Shown here: piece by piece, positions 27,556-37,800 of the stretch
Layout of the letters: each line of letters begins with the position of its first letter
Numbering within the stretch: position 1 is the first letter of the stretch
Assembly: GCA_934339365.1 (NCBI GenBank)
Contig: CAKRHW010000001.1
Span: forward strand, 1 to 64,000
Direction: 5' to 3'
DNA: 64,000 bases
DNA from: an uncultured Lachnospiraceae bacterium
Lineage (GTDB): Bacteria > Bacillota > Clostridia > Lachnospirales > Lachnospiraceae
Notes under the pieces: generated by a model
What the model was told of the DNA's origin: nothing
Database searches by the model: none
What the model saw: only the letters and a program-made list of their open reading frames with translations
Translations under genes and position numbers: made by a program

Positions 27556-28689
27556 CTATTCGCCTTTTGCATTCAGGCCATCCAACTTCTGCTTCTTATA
27601 TTCCTGATATCTTCCTTCTTCAATTGCCTGGCGAATTTCTTCCATCATTGTATTATAAAAATATAAATTATGCAAGACGCATAATCTCATTCCTAACATT
27701 TCTTTGGCCTTTAATAAATGTCTGATGTAGGCTCTTGAATAATTTTTACATGCAGGGCACTGGCATCCTTCCTCAATCGGGGTATCATCTAATTCAAATT
27801 TTTGATTGAACAGATTTAATTTTCCATGATTGGTATATACATGTCCATGTCTTCCATTTCTTGACGGATACACACAATCAAAGAAATCAACGCCTCGGTC
27901 TACAGCCTCTAAAATATTAGCCGGAGTTCCTACTCCCATCAGATAGGTTGGTTTCTCTAATGGAAGAAATGGAACTGTCTCATCTAAAACATGATACATT
28001 TCTTCATGAGATTCCCCTACTGCTAAACCACCTAGCGCATATCCATCTAAATCTAATTCTGAAATTCGCTTGGCATGTTCAATTCGTATATCAATCATAG
28101 TTGTTCCCTGATTAATTCCAAATAACATCTGATTTTTATTAATCGTATCTGGTTGTTCATTCAGACGCTGCAGTTCTTTTTTACACCGCTCTAACCATCT
28201 GGTAGTTCTTGCTACAGAATTCCGGACATAGCTTTCATCTGCATCATGTGGAATACATTCATCAAAAGCCATCGCAATCGTAGATGCAAGATTGGACTGA
28301 ATCTGCATACTTTCTTCCGGACCCATAAAAATCTTTTTTCCATCTACATGTGAATGAAAATATACTCCTTCTTCTTTAATCTTTCGAAGTCCTGCCAGAG
28401 AAAAAACCTGAAATCCACCGGAATCAGTTAGAATTGGTTTATCCCAGTTCATAAATTTATGTAATCCACCTAATTTTTTTACAATCTGGTCTCCCGGTCT
28501 GACATGTAAATGATACGTATTCGATAATTCAACCTGTGTTTTTATCTGTTGTAAATCTGTTGTAGCTACCGCCCCTTTGATTGCGGCAGCAGTTCCTACA
28601 TTCATAAATACAGGAGTCTGAATCACACCATGTACGGTATGAAATTCTCCTCTTTTTGCTCTTCCGTCTCTTTTTATTAATCGATACAT
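27556..28689 (-). CDS. tgt: tRNA-guanine transglycosylase (queuine tRNA-ribosyltransferase)
   Basis: Exchanges guanine-34 for the queuosine precursor in tRNAs with GUN anticodons. The 377-residue TIM-barrel enzyme shows the catalytic region ILTDSGGFQVFSLAGLRKI, GGLAVGES, YLMGVGTP, the second catalytic aspartate in GVDFFDCVYPSRNGRHG, and zinc ligands CQCPACKNYSRAYIRHL with a later histidine. AAAGGTG precedes the ATG. Upstream of yajC in the same transcript; divergent from aroC. Confidence 0.95.
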   Translation of the reverse strand: MYRLIKRDGRAKRGEFHTVHGVIQTPVFMNVGTAAAIKGAVATTDLQQIKTQVELSNTYHLHVRPGDQIVKKLGGLHKFMNWDKPILTDSGGFQVFSLAGLRKIKEEGVYFHSHVDGKKIFMGPEESMQIQSNLASTIAMAFDECIPHDADESYVRNSVARTTRWLERCKKELQRLNEQPDTINKNQMLFGINQGTTMIDIRIEHAKRISELDLDGYALGGLAVGESHEEMYHVLDETVPFLPLEKPTYLMGVGTPANILEAVDRGVDFFDCVYPSRNGRHGHVYTNHGKLNLFNQKFELDDTPIEEGCQCPACKNYSRAYIRHLLKAKEMLGMRLCVLHNLYFYNTMMEEIRQAIEEGRYQEYKKQKLDGLNAKGE

Positions 28690-28822
28690 TTCTTCACCTT
28701 TTTTTCTTAAATTTTATATCTAAAATAATATTATAAACGAATTTTTGCCAAAAACACAAGTCTTATTTTTACAAATGCGCACTTTCTTTTCATTCGAATT
28801 TCCTTTTCTGATTGTATTTCCC

Positions 28823-28851
28823 TTGCGCCACCAAAAAAACAATGGTATATT
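28823..28851 (+). promoter_or_regulatory. Predicted promoter of aroC
   Basis: TTGCGC (28823-28828), 17-base spacer, TATATT (28846-28851), about 42 bases before the ATG. Confidence 0.55.
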
Positions 28852-28899
28852 TGTAACGATAATACTTTTGCACAGGATGCAATTACTAGGAGGATTTTT

Positions 28900-30000
28900 A
28901 TGTCAGGTTCTACATTTGGAAATATATTTAAAGTTACAACATGGGGGGAATCTCATGGGAAAGGAATCGGAGTTGTCGTTGATGGCTGTCCGGCTGGTCT
29001 TTCTCTTTGCGAGGCAGATATTCAGCCCTATTTAAACCGCCGCAAACCGGGTCAGTCTAAATTTGCCACACCACGTAAAGAAAGTGACAGTGTTGAAATT
29101 TTATCTGGAGTATTCGAAGGGAAAACAACAGGAACTCCAATTTCTATGATTGTTTATAATCAGTCACAGCGTTCTTCTGATTATAGTGAAATTGCTTCTT
29201 ACTACCGTCCCGGACATGCGGATTATACCTTCGATAAAAAATATGGTTTTCGTGATTATCGCGGAGGTGGACGTTCATCCGGTCGTGAAACAATTGCACG
29301 TGTCGCTGCCGGTGCAATCGCAGCTAAGTTATTACAGGAAGTAGGAATTACGGTTACTGCCTATACCAAATCCATTGGTTCTGTTTCCATTGATTATGAT
29401 AATTTTGATTTTCAGACAATTATGCAAAATAATGTATATATGCCAGATGAAGAGGCAGCGAACAGGGCCGCTGCACTTTTAGAATCTAAGATGGAAGAAC
29501 ATGATTCTGTCGGTGGTATAGTGGAATGTATCGCCAAGCATGTAATGCCAGGATTAGGAGATCCTGTTTTCGAAAAATTAGATGCAAAATTAGCACAGGC
29601 AATTCTTTCTATCGGTGCTGTAAAGGGATTTGAAATTGGAGAAGGTTTTGCTGCCGCACATCTTGCAGGTTCCGAAAATAATGATGCCTTTTTATTTGAA
29701 CAAGGCAGAATCAAAAAAGAGACGAATCACTCAGGTGGTGTCTTAGGCGGAATCAGCGATGGTTCAGATATTATTTTTCGTGCAGCAATCAAGCCGACAC
29801 CTTCCATTTTTAAAACACAGCATACCGTAAACAAATCAAATGAAAACATTACCATTGCCATCAAAGGACGACACGATCCGATTATCGTGCCAAGAGCTGT
29901 TGTTGTAGTAGAATGTATGACTGCACTTACACTTGCTGATGCGTTACTTATGAATATGACTTCAAGATTAGATTACATAAAAACAATATATCAAAAATAA
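28900..30000 (+). CDS. aroC: Chorismate synthase
   Basis: Final shikimate-pathway step, converting 5-enolpyruvylshikimate-3-phosphate to chorismate with reduced FMN. The 366-residue protein shows the three family signatures: GESHGKGIGVVVDGCPAG near the start, GHADYTFDKKYGFRDYRGGG with GRSSGRETIARVAAGAIA, and the C-terminal GRHDPIIVPRAVVVVECM. AGGAGG precedes the ATG. Monocistronic, divergent from tgt, with its own promoter and terminator. Confidence 0.97.
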   Translation: MSGSTFGNIFKVTTWGESHGKGIGVVVDGCPAGLSLCEADIQPYLNRRKPGQSKFATPRKESDSVEILSGVFEGKTTGTPISMIVYNQSQRSSDYSEIASYYRPGHADYTFDKKYGFRDYRGGGRSSGRETIARVAAGAIAAKLLQEVGITVTAYTKSIGSVSIDYDNFDFQTIMQNNVYMPDEEAANRAAALLESKMEEHDSVGGIVECIAKHVMPGLGDPVFEKLDAKLAQAILSIGAVKGFEIGEGFAAAHLAGSENNDAFLFEQGRIKKETNHSGGVLGGISDGSDIIFRAAIKPTPSIFKTQHTVNKSNENITIAIKGRHDPIIVPRAVVVVECMTALTLADALLMNMTSRLDYIKTIYQK

Positions 30001-30032
30001 TTCAAAGAAATCCTAACCTGATTTCTATAAAA

Positions 30033-30079
30033 AAACAGTTGCTGTTTCAAAAGAATTTTTCTTTTGATCAGCAGCTGTT
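30033..30079. terminator. Terminator between aroC and the CmpB-like gene
   Basis: AACAGTTGCTG/CAGCAGCTGTT stem (one mismatch) enclosing an inner AAAAGAA/TTCTTTT stem. T-rich sequence follows on plus and a T run on minus, so it can serve both convergent genes. Confidence 0.8.
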
Positions 30080-30088
30080 CTTTTATTT

Positions 30089-30487
30089 TTATTTTTTCTT
30101 TTCCTTTTTTTCATCTGATATGATTTTTTCCATAATCAGTCCGGTGACAAACCAGGCAGGCGCATAATCTAAACGTATTACCCCATCTAAATTATATTTT
30201 GCCTTACTATAATCCCATGGACATCTTCCTTGCTTTTTCAAAGTTTCTCCTGTAAAAAATTCTACCAGATAAATCAGTCCTGTATAAATTCCTCCCCGAA
30301 TTGCAATATTTTTATCTTTTATTTTCTTCATTAAAGGAGAGAAGAAAGCAGCGGTTCCATAGATAGGAAACATAATAAGAGATGTGGTTCCCATTAATTT
30401 TCGATTATTTTTTTGATCCTTAATTGCCGTAAAGATAATCTCTAAACACCAACCGGCAATGCCACATTCCATAAATTTTGTTTTCAT
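30089..30487 (-). CDS. Small membrane protein of the putative ABC permease CmpB family
   Basis: A 132-residue protein with two or three hydrophobic segments. The opening GIAGWCLEIIFTAIKDQKNN and later FPIYGTAAFFSPL resemble the ABC_trans_CmpB (PF06541) family, a group of small membrane proteins called putative permeases without proof of transport. It ends in a lysine/glutamate-rich tail. No clear ribosome binding site precedes the ATG. The gene begins 29 bases after the amidase stop codon, so translation may depend on coupling. Last gene of the leuA-to-CmpB run. Confidence 0.7.
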   Translation of the reverse strand: MKTKFMECGIAGWCLEIIFTAIKDQKNNRKLMGTTSLIMFPIYGTAAFFSPLMKKIKDKNIAIRGGIYTGLIYLVEFFTGETLKKQGRCPWDYSKAKYNLDGVIRLDYAPAWFVTGLIMEKIISDEKKEKKK

Positions 30488-30516
30488 GGTAATAGCATTG
30501 CCGGTTATTTGTTTTT

Positions 30517-31842
30517 TTATTCTGTTTCCTGTAAAGATTTTATAATTCCATTTGCAATTCCTTCTGCAAGTTTATCCTGCTTATTCTTGATAATTTTAAA
30601 ATCTTTATCTACTGTTAAATATCCTAATTCAATCAGATACGTTTCTGTTGCCACATTGCTCTTATAATACTTATTGGCACTGTATTTTGGCATTCTTCCA
30701 TCGTTAAATGCTCCGGTAACAATTCCTCCTGTTTCACGAATCATATACAGGTATGGTGTATTACTCGTTACATGAAATGGCTTATATCCGCCTGCATTTG
30801 CATATCTCGTAATTTCCTGCTTTGCACTTTCATCATGTCCTTTGGCATATACACCCTTGCATCTGCGAAAACTCTTCATTGCAGAATAATCCATTCCACT
30901 TGTACTACATAACCCATCTACAATATTTTTTGCCATCGTTTCTTTTGCAGCCGGTGCAAGGTAAACTTCTGCACCACCTTGTGCTAAAGATGCTTCTGTA
31001 CTATTACAGTGAATTGAGTATGCATACTTTGCTTTTGCTTTACAGGTAAGTGTAACTCTTCCATTCTTGTCAAACGTATTATATGCCGTATAACTGCTGT
31101 CCTCTGTTCCATCTCTTGTCAGCAAGACTTTGTATCCTTTTTTCTCTAAAAGTTCTTTTACTTTTTTTCCGACATTTAGTCCAATTTCACTTTCAGCCAA
31201 ATCACTAACAGCTGCTCCGGTATCTAATCCTCCATGTCCTGGATCAATCGCAATATCATAAAGTCCATCTGGTTCTTTCTCTTCTGCTACTGTCATTTTA
31301 AAATCATCTGCAATTGTAACCTTTTGATTGGTATTGTCTTTTGTCATGGTATAATATTCAGATTTTGGATATTTTGTCTTATTTTCCATAGAATAGTGAC
31401 TGGTTTTTCCGTCTGCATCTGTTACAGCAAGATGTAACTGGTACTCACCATTCTGGAACTGATCTAAATTCATACCTTCATTAATCCATTTTGACACTTT
31501 AATATTTACTGTATTTTTCAATTTTTTATTTTTAGAAAAGATACAGTCAAACTTATATTCTTTCTCTGCAGCTGCAATTAACTGTATACTTGAGATTTCC
31601 TTATCGGTTGTTAATTGTCCCTCGAAATTAAATCTAGTACCATAGATATAATATTTTTTGACCTGTACTTTTTCCTGTTCAAAAGTATACTCTGGCTTTT
31701 TTTCTTTTTCTGTTGTCTGTTCTTCTGAATTTGAAATATCTTTATCTTGCTTATCTTTTTTTCCACATCCGGTAAAAAACAGAGACATCACTACTGCCAC
31801 CGCAAGAATTCTCCATATTACCTTACATCTATTTTTTTTCAT
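30517..31842 (-). CDS. N-acetylmuramoyl-L-alanine amidase (Amidase_3) lipoprotein
   Basis: A peptidoglycan hydrolase anchored outside the membrane. The 441-residue protein starts with a lipoprotein signal (WRILAVAVVMSLFFTGC, lipobox FTGC) and a charged spacer. An N-terminal beta-rich region (about residues 60-220) precedes the zinc amidase domain: AIDPGHGGLDTGA, zinc-binding glutamate in LAESEIGLNVGK, YSIHCNSTEA, and the catalytic glutamate in ETYLIELGYL. The ATG at 31842 has AAAGGA upstream and overlaps the stop of the AraC-type gene as ATGA, so the two are translationally coupled. Confidence 0.88.
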   Translation of the reverse strand: MKKNRCKVIWRILAVAVVMSLFFTGCGKKDKQDKDISNSEEQTTEKEKKPEYTFEQEKVQVKKYYIYGTRFNFEGQLTTDKEISSIQLIAAAEKEYKFDCIFSKNKKLKNTVNIKVSKWINEGMNLDQFQNGEYQLHLAVTDADGKTSHYSMENKTKYPKSEYYTMTKDNTNQKVTIADDFKMTVAEEKEPDGLYDIAIDPGHGGLDTGAAVSDLAESEIGLNVGKKVKELLEKKGYKVLLTRDGTEDSSYTAYNTFDKNGRVTLTCKAKAKYAYSIHCNSTEASLAQGGAEVYLAPAAKETMAKNIVDGLCSTSGMDYSAMKSFRRCKGVYAKGHDESAKQEITRYANAGGYKPFHVTSNTPYLYMIRETGGIVTGAFNDGRMPKYSANKYYKSNVATETYLIELGYLTVDKDFKIIKNKQDKLAEGIANGIIKSLQETE

Positions 31843-32210
31843 GATATTTTTCCTTTTTCGTCCTTCTCTCTTTTGCCATTTCGATACTGCACAGGAGTGA
31901 CATGATAACATTTTTTAAATGTCCTGTTAAAATGTTCCACTGTCTGATATCCCACTGTCCCTGCAATATCTTCTACTAACAGATTGGTAGATTTAAGCAG
32001 ATAACAGGCTTTTTTCATTCGCGTATTCTTAACAAGATTACCAAATGTTTCACCTGTTTTCTGTTTAATATATTTTGATAAATATGGGATGGAAAATCCA
32101 AAATAATCTGCCATATCTTTTAATGTAATTTCTTTATAATTTTCTCTGATATAGTTCATCAGTTCAATGGATTGTTTTTCTAATTCATTTTTTTTTAATC
32201 TCGACTTCAC
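31839..32210 (-). CDS. Stand-alone AraC-type HTH domain overlapping the end of leuA
   Basis: The 123-residue product is almost only the AraC double HTH: IRENYKEITLKDMADYFGFS, IPYLSKYIKQKTGETFGNLV, then VEDIAGTVGYQTVEHFNRTF and the PVQYR end motif. Full AraC regulators carry about 150-200 further N-terminal residues, absent here. The only upstream start is GTG at 32210, inside leuA (26-base overlap, different frame), without a ribosome binding site; the next ATG (32159) also lacks one. It is coupled to the amidase by an ATGA overlap. It could be a truncated regulator, a coupled mini-regulator, or a frameshifted extension of LeuA through the A9 run at 32188-32196. Confidence 0.65.
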   Translation of the reverse strand: MKSRLKKNELEKQSIELMNYIRENYKEITLKDMADYFGFSIPYLSKYIKQKTGETFGNLVKNTRMKKACYLLKSTNLLVEDIAGTVGYQTVEHFNRTFKKCYHVTPVQYRNGKREKDEKGKIS

Positions 32211-33864
32211 TCATACGGTTAATCGCTGTAATCAAAGCATGTACGGATGCCATTGTTATATCATCGTCTACACCAACGCCCCAATACAGTTTATTATTGT
32301 AATTAATTCCCACATAAGCAACTGCCTGAGAAGAAGATCCTCTTGTCAATGCATGTTCTGAAAATTCTGTCAGATCATATTCGATTCCTAAATAATCTTT
32401 CAATGCATTACTTACTGCATCTAAACGTCCATTTCCCTGTGCATGTAATACAGATTCTTTTCCCTGATGATAAATAGTTACCTCTGCTAAAATTCCATTT
32501 TCCTGTTTGAAATGACATTCATCTACAGCAAATGTAGATGGAACCTTAACATATTCTTCTATAAATATTTTATGAATAACTTCCGGTGTCAGTTCCTGAT
32601 GTCTCTTATCTGAAACATCCTTTGCTAAATAACTCATTTCCTCTTTTAATTTGTCTGGCATCTGTATTCCGTAATTTGTTTTTAAAATATAACCAACTCC
32701 GCCTTTTCCTGACTGAGAATTAAAACGAATTACATCTGAATCATAAGCTCTTCCAACATCCTTAGGATCTATTGGCAGATATGGTACTGTCCAGGCATCT
32801 GTATTCTTCTCTTCCCGGTATGCAATTCCTTTTGCAATTGCATCCTGATGTGAACCTGAAAATGCAGTAAAGACAAGATCTCCTGAATACGGCTGACGTG
32901 GATGAACCTGCATTCTTGTACAACGTTCATATACTTCTCTAATCTTTGACATATTTGAAAAATCTAATTGTGGATCCACACCATGAGAATATAAATTCAT
33001 TCCTACTACAACAAGATCTAGGTTACCTGTTCTTTCACCATTTCCAAATAAAGTTCCTTCTAAGCGGTCAGCACCTGCAAGAATTCCAAGTTCTGCTGTT
33101 GCAATTGCACATCCTCGGTCATTATGTGGATGTAATGATAAAACAACATTGTCTCTGTATTTTAAATGCTTATTCATATATTCTACCTGCGTTGCAAGTA
33201 CATGTGGCATTGCATTTTCCACTGTTGAAGGAAGATTAATGATTGCCTTCTTATCAGCAGTTGGCTGCCATACATCTAACACTGCATTACAAACCTCTAA
33301 AGAATAATCTACTTCTGCACCTGTAAAACTCTCAGGTGAATATTCAAAGCGGAAATTACCGTCTGTTTCATCCGCAAGTTTCTTTAAAAGTTTTGCTCCG
33401 TCTACAGCAATCTTTTTTATTTCCTCTTTTGATTTACGAAATACCTGTTCTCTTTGTGCAACTGAAACAGAATTATATACATGTACAATTGCCTGTGGAG
33501 CCCCTTTGACGGCTTCAAAAGTCTTTTTGATAATATGTTCTCTTGCCTGTGTTAAAACCTGTATCGCAACATCATCCGGAATCATATTTCTTTCAATCAA
33601 TGTTCTGCAAAATTCATATTCAGTTTCTGATGCAGCCGGAAATCCTACTTCAATCTCTTTAAATCCTAACTTAACAAGCATGGTAAAAAATTCAAGCTTT
33701 TCTTCTAAACTCATTGGCTCAATCAAAGACTGATTTCCATCTCTTAAATCAACTGAACACCATACCGGTGCCTTTTCTATTGAATCTTTCTTCACCCAGT
33801 CATATGTAACTTCTGGTGGCATAAAATATGTTTTCTTATATTTTTTACAATTTGGCATTCCCAT
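32185..33864 (-). CDS. leuA: 2-Isopropylmalate synthase, LeuA type 2
   Basis: First committed step of leucine synthesis (acetyl-CoA plus 2-oxoisovalerate). The 559-residue protein belongs to the longer actinobacterial/yeast-like class: opening motif WCSVDLRDGNQSLIEPM (metal and catalytic arginine), LHPHNDRGCAIATAELGILAG, GTLFGNGERTGNLDLVVVGM, and a C-terminal LeuA allosteric domain ending VDDDITMASVHALITAINRM. AAGGAGG precedes the ATG. Its last codons include three lysines encoded by nine consecutive A, next to the stop. Genes for an AraC HTH, amidase and CmpB-like protein follow without a terminator. A weak promoter (TTGATT-N17-AATAAT) lies upstream. Confidence 0.95.
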   Translation of the reverse strand: MGMPNCKKYKKTYFMPPEVTYDWVKKDSIEKAPVWCSVDLRDGNQSLIEPMSLEEKLEFFTMLVKLGFKEIEVGFPAASETEYEFCRTLIERNMIPDDVAIQVLTQAREHIIKKTFEAVKGAPQAIVHVYNSVSVAQREQVFRKSKEEIKKIAVDGAKLLKKLADETDGNFRFEYSPESFTGAEVDYSLEVCNAVLDVWQPTADKKAIINLPSTVENAMPHVLATQVEYMNKHLKYRDNVVLSLHPHNDRGCAIATAELGILAGADRLEGTLFGNGERTGNLDLVVVGMNLYSHGVDPQLDFSNMSKIREVYERCTRMQVHPRQPYSGDLVFTAFSGSHQDAIAKGIAYREEKNTDAWTVPYLPIDPKDVGRAYDSDVIRFNSQSGKGGVGYILKTNYGIQMPDKLKEEMSYLAKDVSDKRHQELTPEVIHKIFIEEYVKVPSTFAVDECHFKQENGILAEVTIYHQGKESVLHAQGNGRLDAVSNALKDYLGIEYDLTEFSEHALTRGSSSQAVAYVGINYNNKLYWGVGVDDDITMASVHALITAINRMSEVEIKKK

Positions 33865-33980
33865 AATTAACCTCCTTAAGCTTACAAAACAATTTTTATT
33901 GCTTTTTTAATCTAGGTGTATCTTATCATATCTTCTATTATTCGTCTACGTTTTATTTTAATCAATTGATTTGACTTTTT

Positions 33981-34808
33981 TTAACCTTTCATTTGCTTTA
34001 TCATGGATATTTCATACTTGTAACCCTCTAAATCATTCGGTGTTTCTAAATACATTGGAATATCCTTAAATTTATCATAATTGATCAGTTTTTGAAATGT
34101 ATCCATACCAATCTTACCTTCTCCAATTTTTTCATGCCGGTCTTTCTTGCTTCCAAGAGGATTTTTGCTGTCATTTAAATGAATTGCCTTTAATTTATGA
34201 ATTCCAATCACCTGCTCAAACTCTTCCATTACCTGTTCAAACTGATTTGTAATATCATATCCGGCATCAAAAATATGACAAGTATCCATACAAATTCCAA
34301 CATGTGATGAGAGCTCTACTTTTTCTACAATCTTTTGCAACTCTTCAAATGTTCTTCCAACCTCTGTTCCTTTTCCGGCCATGGTTTCTAAAAGAATCGT
34401 CGTATGTTGTTGCTTAGATATCACTTCATTTAATAAATCCGCAATTAGATCTATTGCCTGTTCACTCCCCTGTCCGACATGGGAACCCGGATGGAAATTG
34501 TACATATTTCCAGGCAATGCCTCCATTCTTTTTAAATCATCTTTCATGGTAAGATATGCAAACTCTCTTGTTTCTTTTTTTGCAGAACATGGATTTAATG
34601 TATATGGTGCATGTGCAAGAATCGGTCCAAACTCATTTGCTTTTAAAAACTGCATTAACGCAGCAGCATCTTCATAATCCATTTCCTTTGCTTTACTTCC
34701 TCTCGGATTTCTTGTAAAAAACTGAAAAACATTTGCACCTAATTCTTTTGCCTGTTTTCCCATTGCTAAAAAACCTTTTGCACTTGATATATGACAACCT
34801 ATTTGCAT
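33981..34808 (-). CDS. nfo: Deoxyribonuclease IV (AP endonuclease)
   Basis: Base-excision repair endonuclease acting at abasic sites. The 275-residue TIM-barrel protein begins MQIGCHISSAKGF and has the zinc-ligand signatures LLETMAGKGTEVG, CMDTCHIFDAGYD, HLNDSKNPLGSKKDRHEKIG and LETPND. GAGGAG precedes the ATG. It lies between the PL1-GH74 gene, whose terminator is just upstream, and leuA. Confidence 0.95.
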   Translation of the reverse strand: MQIGCHISSAKGFLAMGKQAKELGANVFQFFTRNPRGSKAKEMDYEDAAALMQFLKANEFGPILAHAPYTLNPCSAKKETREFAYLTMKDDLKRMEALPGNMYNFHPGSHVGQGSEQAIDLIADLLNEVISKQQHTTILLETMAGKGTEVGRTFEELQKIVEKVELSSHVGICMDTCHIFDAGYDITNQFEQVMEEFEQVIGIHKLKAIHLNDSKNPLGSKKDRHEKIGEGKIGMDTFQKLINYDKFKDIPMYLETPNDLEGYKYEISMIKQMKG

Positions 34809-34841
34809 TCACATTCTCCTCTTCTTTTTTATTTTCAGAAC

Positions 34842-34867
34842 GAAAAAGTGCCACAATCCTGTGACAC
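34842..34867 (-). terminator. Intrinsic terminator after the PL1-GH74 gene
   Basis: Minus-strand GTGTCACA/TGTGGCAC stem (one G-T wobble) with a four-base loop and TTTTT tail, 11 bases after the stop codon. Confidence 0.85.
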
Positions 34868-34878
34868 CTTTTCCTTTT

Positions 34879-37800
34879 TTATTGTTGTTTTGTTTTTACT
34901 TTTACAGCCTCTGAACATGCACCTGTTATTTTTTTATTAACCTTTTTATATGCACGAACCTTAAAGCGATAAGAAGTATTTTTCTTCAATTTCTTAATTG
35001 TAATTGTATTTTTCTTTACTGTCTTATAATAACGATAACGCTTTGATGTACCAGAATTGAAATATACAATATAACCAGAAATATTTTTTTGCTTCTTCCA
35101 TTTTAATTTTACACTGGTAGCTTTAACGGAAGATTTCTTTACTTTTTGTACTTTTGCAGGACGAACAGTAACGTCTACTGTCTTTCTAATTCCGCTCTTT
35201 GTTGTAATAATAATTGTTGTAATTCCCGGTTTCAGTCCCTTTATGGCACCTGAATTAGAAACTGTCGCAATTTTTTTATCTAAACTGATAAATTGAACTG
35301 TCTGATCACTATTAGCCGGAGATACTTTTACTCTTACTGTTTTTGTTTTTCCAACAATAATATTTGCTGTTTTTCTATTAATTTCTAATGACTGTTCCAC
35401 TGTATTTGATACAGGTGTTGTTGGCAATATACTGGTATTACCTCCTGCTGGAATATTTGTTGTTGGATTTTCCTGACCTGACTTTCCTGTTGTCTCAGCT
35501 TCCTTACTTGTGGTTGGTACTTCTCCACTTGGTTCTTCCGTTGTTGTCTCGGCTTCCCTGCTTGTCGTTGGTACTTCCCCACTTGGTTCCTCTGTTGTTG
35601 TCTCGGCCTCTCTGCTTGTCGTTGGCACTTCTCCACTTGGTTCTTCCGTTGTTGTCTCGGCCTCTCTGCTTGTCGTTGGCACTTCTCCACTTGGTTCTTC
35701 CGTTGTTGTCTCGGCTTCCCTGCTTGTCGTTGGCACTTCTCCACTTGGTTCTTCCGTTGTTGTCTCGGCTTCCCTGCTTGTCGTTGGTTCTTCTTCACTT
35801 GTTCCTTCCGTTGTTGTCTCGGCTTCCCTGCTTGTCGTTGGCACTTCTCCACTTGGTTCTTCCGTTGTTGTCTCGGCTTCCCTGCTTGTCGTTGGTACTT
35901 CTCCACTTGGTTCCTCTGTTGTTGTCTCGGCCTCTCTGCTTGTCGTTGGCACTTCTTCGCTTGTTCCTTCTGTTGTTGTCTCGGCTTCCCTGCTTGTCGT
36001 TGGTACTTCCCCACTTGGTTCCTCTGTTGTTGTCTCGGCTTCTCTGCTTGTGGTCGTTGGTACTTCTTCACTTGTTCCTTCCGTTGTTGTCTCGGCCTCT
36101 CTGCTTGTCGTTGGTACTTCCCCACTTGGTTCCTCTGTTGTTGTCTCGGCCTCTCTGCTTGTGGTCGTTGGTACTTCTTCGCTTGTTCCTTCCGTTGTTG
36201 TCTCGGCCTCTCTGCTTGTGGTCGTTGGTACTTCTTCGCTTGTTCCTTCTGTTGTTGTCTCAATTGGTGTATCTTCCTTTACAACTGTAACCTTGCAGGT
36301 TGCACTCTTATTTCCATCTTTTGTTGTAACTGTAATATCTGCACTACCAATACCAACAGCTGTTATAAGACCTTTTTCATCTACTACAGCAACTTCTGGA
36401 TTCGATGAAGTAAAGATAACATCTTTATTCGTTGCGTTTACTGGTGCAACCTTATATTTCAATTGATAGGTTCCATCCTTTTGCATTGCAACTGCATCTT
36501 CTTCAATCGTAACACCAGTAACCGGAATATTCGTAGATGGATCTGAATTCGTCTTTAATCTTGCATATACAATTCCACATCCAACCGTTGACATGTAAAA
36601 TGTACCAAACTGTTTCTTATCTCCAACAATATAATTTCCGTTACCTGTACCGCCATAAGTTCTACTTAAATTTACAGCAACCCATGTTTTTCCTTTATCT
36701 GTCGAACGATAAACTCCTTCTGTACTATTTTCATCCGGTTTTCCCCACATATAAAGGGTATCACATCCACCTTCTTTTTCAGGTGCACCGGATCCAATTG
36801 TCTTACAATAGGAAACTGAATCAAGTTTTGTAACTGTTTTTCCGTAATCCTGAACCAGATATGCTCCCTGCCATCCACCGGCAAGAACAAATTCTCCCTC
36901 ATCTAAATAGGCAATCCGATATGCACTGTCACATTGATCGTAAAGACAAATTGTCTGTTTGGTAAATGTTTTACCATAATCATCACTTACCATCAAAGTA
37001 TATCTTGCATCATCAACCGTTGGAGCCTGTCCTTTATCATGTCCTTTATCATGTCCATTATAGTATGCATTGAAATAGTAACCATATGCATATACATATT
37101 TTGGATTCTTTTCATCTATACAAGCCCATAAATTCGAACTTCCTTCTGTTCCTTCTGCATTCTTCCAGCTTTCTCCAAAATCATCTGTATAGGATATGCT
37201 TCCTGAACCTGTTCTAAAAATACGGTAAGTATTTTCATCTAACTGAGTGATTGCCGCTTTTCCACCAGAGCCACCACTCTTAAGTTTTTCCCATGTAGTT
37301 CCTGCATCTTTACTGTAAAATGCACCGGAACCATTCTCAGAATATCGAACCATAACATCCGGATTTGATGGACAGTATGCAATTGCTCCTGTTGATGCAC
37401 TACTTTCTAACGTATTCATCGATGGTGTCAACTGTGTCGAATGATTCACATCCGTATGAATAAATCCATCGTAATCACCAATTACAGAATAAAATGTTCC
37501 ATCTGGTTCTGATGTTGCATCTAATGATACAACTTCTTCAATTCCGTCCGGATGGAAATACATCGTAGGTACATCCGCCCAGATATCATCACAGGCAAAT
37601 ACTCCATTTCCGGATGTTACATAAATTTTTCCTTTATTCACCGGATCAAGTACAAGCGCACCAGACCAGTGAATTGCCTTATTTTTTATCCAGTCATGAC
37701 CTCCATCCTGAAGGTAATTTGTTGTTAATGTTCCTGGCCATCCTTCCTTGTTACCTGCTGCAACAACCGTCCAGTTCTTTCCACCATCTTTTGATTTAAA

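Noticed and set aside
33865..33980. T-box or riboswitch before leuA (also looked for before leuB, serC, asd and glyA)
   Set aside because: The leaders are about 80-120 bases and lack the T-box core and other recognisable riboswitch motifs.
35385..36466. Long open frames on the plus strand and in a second minus frame across the linker repeats, encoding Leu-rich or Gln/Arg-rich repeat proteins
   Set aside because: They mirror the 54/57-base repeats of the PL1-GH74 gene. The in-frame period keeps every frame open. They have no ribosome binding sites or recognisable domains.
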